From Pseudochelatococcus lubricantis (GTDB lineage Bacteria; Pseudomonadota; Alphaproteobacteria; Rhizobiales; Beijerinckiaceae): a stretch of 64,000 nucleotides of DNA. Below, one piece after another: positions 60,910-64,000 of this stretch. The notes below the pieces were generated by a model, which was given only the letters and a program-made list of their open reading frames with translations, ran no database searches and had not been told where the DNA came from. The position numbers and the translations under genes are program-made. Within the stretch, counting starts at the first letter, position 1. The number at the start of each line of letters is the position of its first letter. The stretch spans positions 62,001 through 126,000 of the forward strand of contig NZ_JAASQI010000007.1 in assembly GCF_011762225.1 (NCBI RefSeq), given 5' to 3'.

Positions 60910-60944
60910 ATCCCGCCCGCAGTCATTGCGGGCGGGATTCTTCC
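60910..60944. terminator. Strong terminator between receptor and AraC genes
   Basis: ATCCCGCCCGCA pairs with TGCGGGCGGGAT in a perfect 12-bp stem with a 5-base loop, 8 bp after the receptor stop, followed by TCTTCC. Given the convergent AraC gene, it probably serves both directions. Confidence 0.8.
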
Positions 60945-60986
60945 GCCCTTGACGGCCTTATCCGGCCGACAGGACTTCGCTCAAGA

Positions 60987-61880
60987 TCAAGGCTGCTGCA
61001 TCCGGCGCCATGCGGCGGGCGTTTCCCCGGCAATCCGCCGGAAGGCTTTCGTGAGATGAGCCTGATCGGAAAACCCGAGCTGGGCCGCTATATCCGCTAT
61101 GGTCAGGTCGCTTTCCGCCAACAGCTTTTTCGCAACATCGATGCGTCTTTCAAGCTGCCATTGCAGCGGCGTTGTGCCGGTGGTCTGCTTGAAAACATTG
61201 GCGAACCAGCTCTCGGACAACCCCACCGTCGCGGCCATCTCCGCGACGGTCAGGCGGCAATCGTTGCAGGCGTTGATGCGCGAGACCAGCTTGTTCATCT
61301 GCGCCTGGGTGAGCCTGCCATTGGCCCGCTCGCTGCTGTTCTCGGGAATATCGAGAAGCCCGGCCACGATGCTGCCGACGAGGCTTTCGGCATAGACTGC
61401 ATGTTTCGATGGATTCGACACTTCATTGACCAACAGGCTGGCCAGCATTTCGATGGCAACGATATCCTGAACTTCCACCGAGCGGCGCAATGCCGTGAGC
61501 GCACCCGAGGTGCCGACTGACGGCGACAGGAATTTCAACATCCGGTCCTTGTGAACGTGCAGATCCAGATGCGAGAAGCGATGTGAGGACGTGAAGCTGG
61601 TCCACAAGGGAACACCGGCAGGCACATAGATCGCGCGCGTCATGCGGCGATAATGCCTTTCGACTCCGCCTTCCTGGTTCGTCATCCGGATATGGGAGGA
61701 CACGTCGTTGAAAAAGATCACGATGCGCGGGTCGGGAGACAGATAATAGGCTCTCGCCCCGGTTTCGCCTTCCGCATCCCAGAAGACGCTCATCAGCCCG
61801 TCAAGGCCGCGCCATTTGACGGGCGCGAGCGGCCGGATGCCTTCTGTATGGCAGGTCATGGAATGCTGATAGCCTAACAT
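60987..61880 (-). CDS. AraC-family transcriptional regulator
   Basis: A 297-residue regulator. The C-terminal third has the two-helix-turn-helix AraC domain (CRLTVAEMAATVGLSESWFANVFKQTTGTTPLQWQLERRID, then LTIADIAAQLGFSDQAHLTKAFRRIAGETPAAWRR). The N-terminal domain is of the kind found in siderophore-receptor activators such as PchR (FFNDVSSHIRMTN, IYVPAGVPLW). It is convergent with the TonB receptor. The start may be the ATG at 61880 or a GTG at 61886. Confidence 0.88.
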   Translation of the reverse strand: MLGYQHSMTCHTEGIRPLAPVKWRGLDGLMSVFWDAEGETGARAYYLSPDPRIVIFFNDVSSHIRMTNQEGGVERHYRRMTRAIYVPAGVPLWTSFTSSHRFSHLDLHVHKDRMLKFLSPSVGTSGALTALRRSVEVQDIVAIEMLASLLVNEVSNPSKHAVYAESLVGSIVAGLLDIPENSSERANGRLTQAQMNKLVSRINACNDCRLTVAEMAATVGLSESWFANVFKQTTGTTPLQWQLERRIDVAKKLLAESDLTIADIAAQLGFSDQAHLTKAFRRIAGETPAAWRRMQQP

Positions 61881-62222
61881 CTCCACTCAACCTTATCCAT
61901 GGCATCACGGCCGCAAGCACCTGCATCTCGACGCGCCCGGTCACGGCCAGTTCTCCAGAAAGGGGTGGAACGGACGAGATGGGCTCGCGTTCCGGCAGTC
62001 CAGCTTTCCGGTGTATCCACTTGCCGCCTAAAGACAGAAGCCGGAAACGCCGGGTAATCATGAAAAAAGTCAGCACACTCCGCTCCGACCATTGCGGAAG
62101 CAGATATTTATATTGCCGAGAGAACTTATGCAACATATAAATAATACAGAAGCAAACTTTATGATAGTTATATTCTGCACTACTCTAAAATTACTATAAT
62201 GTAAATTATTGAGCTGTTCTCG
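61881..62222. other. Gap between AraC and DeoR-like genes
   Basis: No gene recognised. The left part is GC-rich like coding sequence but has no convincing reading frame; the right part (62100-62222) is AT-rich and contains a perfect TATAAT (62195-62200) some 23 bp before the DeoR-like ATG, with no clear -35 box. Confidence 0.35.
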
Positions 62223-62543
62223 ATGAAATGCTCTACAGCCGGCACGGCTTTGCCCTGTTTCGTGAAAGGCGGCAAGAACCGCAAGCTGGGCAGCGCCAAG
62301 CTCAGCATCGCCCGCCAGCGAAACATCCTTTCACTCATCTCCGGCCGCGAGAGTATCGTCGCCGAAGACCTCGCCGGCCGTTTCGGGATCTTCCAGGAAA
62401 CGATCCGGCGCGATATCCGCACCCTGAAGGAAACCGGCCAGGTGCGCTGCGTCCACGGCGCCGGTGAGGTCTCCATGCCGGATGCGAACATCCGGAGCAA
62501 TTCCGCCATGAATACCCTATCCATGATCACCAACAGCCTATAA
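62223..62543 (+). pseudogene. DeoR-type helix-turn-helix fragment, sensor domain missing
   Basis: A 106-residue ORF whose middle (RQRNILSLISGRESIVAEDLAGRFGIFQETIRRDIRTL) is the DeoR winged HTH. After VRCVHGAGEVSMP it stops with a short unrelated tail, where full-length DeoR regulators continue for about 180 residues with a sugar-phosphate sensor. It is probably a decayed regulator, though a stand-alone DNA-binding protein cannot be excluded. The repeat at 62543 starts at its stop codon and may have caused the truncation. Confidence 0.55.
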
Positions 62544-62640
62544 AGCGTTTTCAAGCAAAGCGGATACCGGCTTGCGTGAAGAAAGCGCGTAATATCAAAA
62601 ACTTATAGAATTTCGGCGTTTCAATGGAATGTCGAAATGC
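62543..62640. repeat. Intergenic palindromic repeat of rhizobial type
   Basis: The block beginning AAAGCGTTTTCAAGCAAAGC and continuing GGATACCGG, GCGTGAAGAAAGCGCGT resembles an imperfectly palindromic intergenic repeat I remember from many Rhizobiales genomes (GCGTTTTC...GGATACCGGTTCGCGTGAAGAAAACGC). A second small dyad follows (TTTCGGCG...TGTCGAAA). Identification is from memory of the pattern and would need a genome-wide comparison. Confidence 0.5.
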
Positions 62641-62754
62641 TATAGCCCACTGAAAACGACTGAAACACTGTCATTCAGGCAATAACAGCTTTTGCTAGGA
62701 GCCTTGCATCAGCGGCCGCACAGGTACGGCGCAGCGAGAGGCCGGGGCAAGGCG

Positions 62755-63792
62755 ATGGGTTCATCGGAAATGACGATCCGCGACGTGGCGGCACGGGCAG
62801 GATGCTCGATTGCCACCGTGAGCCGTGTCATCACCGGCAACGGCCCTGTGAGCGAGGACATGCGCAAGCGCGTGGTCCAGGCCGCTCTGGAGGTTGGCTT
62901 CGCGATCGCGCGCGCCTTTCCCGAAACCCGTCCCATCATCAGCATTCTGATTCCCAGCCTGACCAATCCCGTCTTCGCCGTGGCTGTCGCCGGGGTCGAA
63001 CAGCGGGCACGGTCGGCGGGGCTGTCCACCGTCCTCGGTCAATCGAATTACGACCCCGCGCAAGAAGAGGAGATCGTGACCGCGCTGATCGGCGAACGTC
63101 CCGTCGGGATGATCATGACAGTCTGCGATCCCGTCTCCAGCGTGGCGCTTCAGCGCGTTCGCAAGGCCGGGCTGCCCGTCGTGACGATCTACAACGAAGG
63201 CACGCCCGAGGGTGTCGGCGCGGTGTCGGTCGACAATCGCGGCGCCGTCCGCCGGATGACCGAGGAACTTCTGGCGCTCGGCCATCGCAACATCCTTTTC
63301 GTCGGCGGCCGGTTCGTCTCCTCCGACCGGTCGGCCCGCCGCTACGAAGGCTACCGCGACGCGATGACCGCGGCAGGACTGCAAACTGCCCCGGCGATCG
63401 AAGTCGACTTCATCGACGCCACGAAAGACATCGACCTCACGGAAGTCATCGCCGACCACAGACCTACCGCGATCATCGCCTCGAACGATCTCCTGGCGGT
63501 GACGGTAATCGGCTCGTTGCGCCGTGCCGGCCTGTCCATCCCGGAAGATGTATCCGTCGTCGGTTTCGACGGGATCGACTTCGCCCGGCATGTCTCGCCC
63601 AGGCTTTCGACGATCCAGCAACCTTCCCAGGCCATGGGCACGCTCGCCGCTTCCCTGCTCCTGGATATGGCCGCAGGGCACAAGCCCCCGCAACAGCTGC
63701 GGCCCGACGTCATCCCGCTCAGCGGGGAGACAATCGCACCGCCCCGGCAGTGCGGATTATCGACAGTCAACCAACCTCCCAAACCAGCCTGA
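62755..63792 (+). CDS. LacI-family transcriptional regulator
   Basis: A 345-residue repressor. The N-terminal HTH is TIRDVAARAGCSIATVSRVITGNGPVSEDMRKRVVQAALEVGF, followed by the periplasmic-binding-like effector domain (ISILIPSLTNPVFAVAVAGVEQRA, HRNILFVGGRFVSSDRSARRYEGY, PEDVSVVGFDGIDFA). It precedes, on the same strand, the binding-protein gene at 63835, so it probably controls a transporter that continues beyond the window. The start is the ATG at 62755; the one at 62770 is an alternative. Confidence 0.9.
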   Translation: MGSSEMTIRDVAARAGCSIATVSRVITGNGPVSEDMRKRVVQAALEVGFAIARAFPETRPIISILIPSLTNPVFAVAVAGVEQRARSAGLSTVLGQSNYDPAQEEEIVTALIGERPVGMIMTVCDPVSSVALQRVRKAGLPVVTIYNEGTPEGVGAVSVDNRGAVRRMTEELLALGHRNILFVGGRFVSSDRSARRYEGYRDAMTAAGLQTAPAIEVDFIDATKDIDLTEVIADHRPTAIIASNDLLAVTVIGSLRRAGLSIPEDVSVVGFDGIDFARHVSPRLSTIQQPSQAMGTLAASLLLDMAAGHKPPQQLRPDVIPLSGETIAPPRQCGLSTVNQPPKPA

Positions 63793-63834
63793 CTCCCACG
63801 CCAACCCAGTCCTCTTGATCGGAAGGTCCAGACC

Positions 63835-64000
63835 ATGAAAGCCAGCCTCCTCTCGCTCGGCCTTGCCGCCGCCCTGAGCGTCTTCACCCTCGTTCCGCTT
63901 CAGGCCAAGGCCGCTGACGCGATCTGCTACAACTGCCCGCCGGAATGGGCGAACTGGGGCGAGATGCTGAACCGCATCCGCGCCGATCTCGGTATCGATA
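63835..64000 (+). CDS. ABC transporter substrate-binding protein, C-terminus outside window
   Basis: The first 55 residues are visible: a signal peptide (LLSLGLAAALSVFTLVPLQAKA) and a mature start ADAICYNCPPEWANWGEML with a helix after it, typical of family-1 extracellular binding proteins for ferric iron, polyamines or similar. GGAAGG lies about 8 bases before the ATG. It follows the LacI gene by 42 bp, so both may be controlled together. The substrate cannot be deduced from the fragment. Confidence 0.75.
   Translation, partial: MKASLLSLGLAAALSVFTLVPLQAKAADAICYNCPPEWANWGEMLNRIRADLGID

Overview
The window is GC-rich and gene-dense, with no rRNA, tRNA, IS element or CRISPR array that I could see. 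It looks like an alphaproteobacterium, most likely of the Hyphomicrobiales (Rhizobiales). The reasons are the gene families (GcvA-type LysR regulators, FCD-type GntR regulators, a PQQ alcohol-oxidation locus with PedF-type cytochrome), the GTG/TTG starts, and an intergenic palindromic repeat near 62.55 kb that resembles one I remember from rhizobial genomes. The genus cannot be fixed from the sequence alone.

Layout. 0-8.2 kb: a catabolic cluster with a partial LysR gene, three short-chain dehydrogenases, an FCD GntR regulator, a RidA protein, a shikimate-dehydrogenase-like protein and a 3-hydroxyisobutyrate-dehydrogenase-like protein on the minus strand. These diverge from an HpcH/HpaI aldolase and an FAD amine/amino-acid oxidoreductase. 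A lone L,D-transpeptidase follows (8.3-9.1 kb). 9.4-28.7 kb: a complete PQQ-dependent alcohol-oxidation island. It holds a NosR-like flavo/iron-sulfur membrane protein with its ApbE flavin transferase, a XoxJ/MoxJ-like periplasmic binding protein with cytochrome c550 PedF, and a five-gene PQQ-associated ABC system. It also holds a PQQ alcohol dehydrogenase with the lanthanide-type D-x-D signature, a LuxR-type response regulator, a FIST protein, an ErcS/NahK-type hybrid kinase, a pseudoazurin and pqqABCDE. The same 12-bp dyad, CGACC-WW-GGTCG, stands in four promoter regions of this island and marks it as one regulon.

28.8-29.5 kb: crcB behind a fluoride riboswitch with a 41-codon leader ORF. 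29.6-35.8 kb: an ALDH7 aldehyde dehydrogenase, an ACP-S-malonyltransferase-like protein and a fused E1 alpha/beta dehydrogenase, next to a divergent LysR gene. 35.8-53.1 kb: the least familiar part. A NitT/TauT-type ABC importer and many hydrolases and dehydrogenases look like a pathway for a nitrogen heterocycle, imide or ureide-like compound. They include an enolase-superfamily enzyme, a metal-ligand-poor M24 protein, three different amidohydrolases, an opine-dehydrogenase-like protein, a DpaA-like protein, a degenerate PhyH protein, a tautomerase, an isochorismatase-VOC fusion, a CobW GTPase and RidA. Four promoters here carry the same operator, TGATC-N8-TGATC(A/T), so the GntR gene at 50.5-51.4 kb probably controls the set.

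53.1-54.3 kb: a TetR/RidA pair sharing three ATACGnnnCGTAT sites. 54.4-61.9 kb: a siderophore uptake locus (FecBCDE-type ABC system, TonB-dependent receptor, AraC regulator). 62.2-64 kb: a DeoR stump, a LacI regulator and the start of a periplasmic binding protein that runs off the window.
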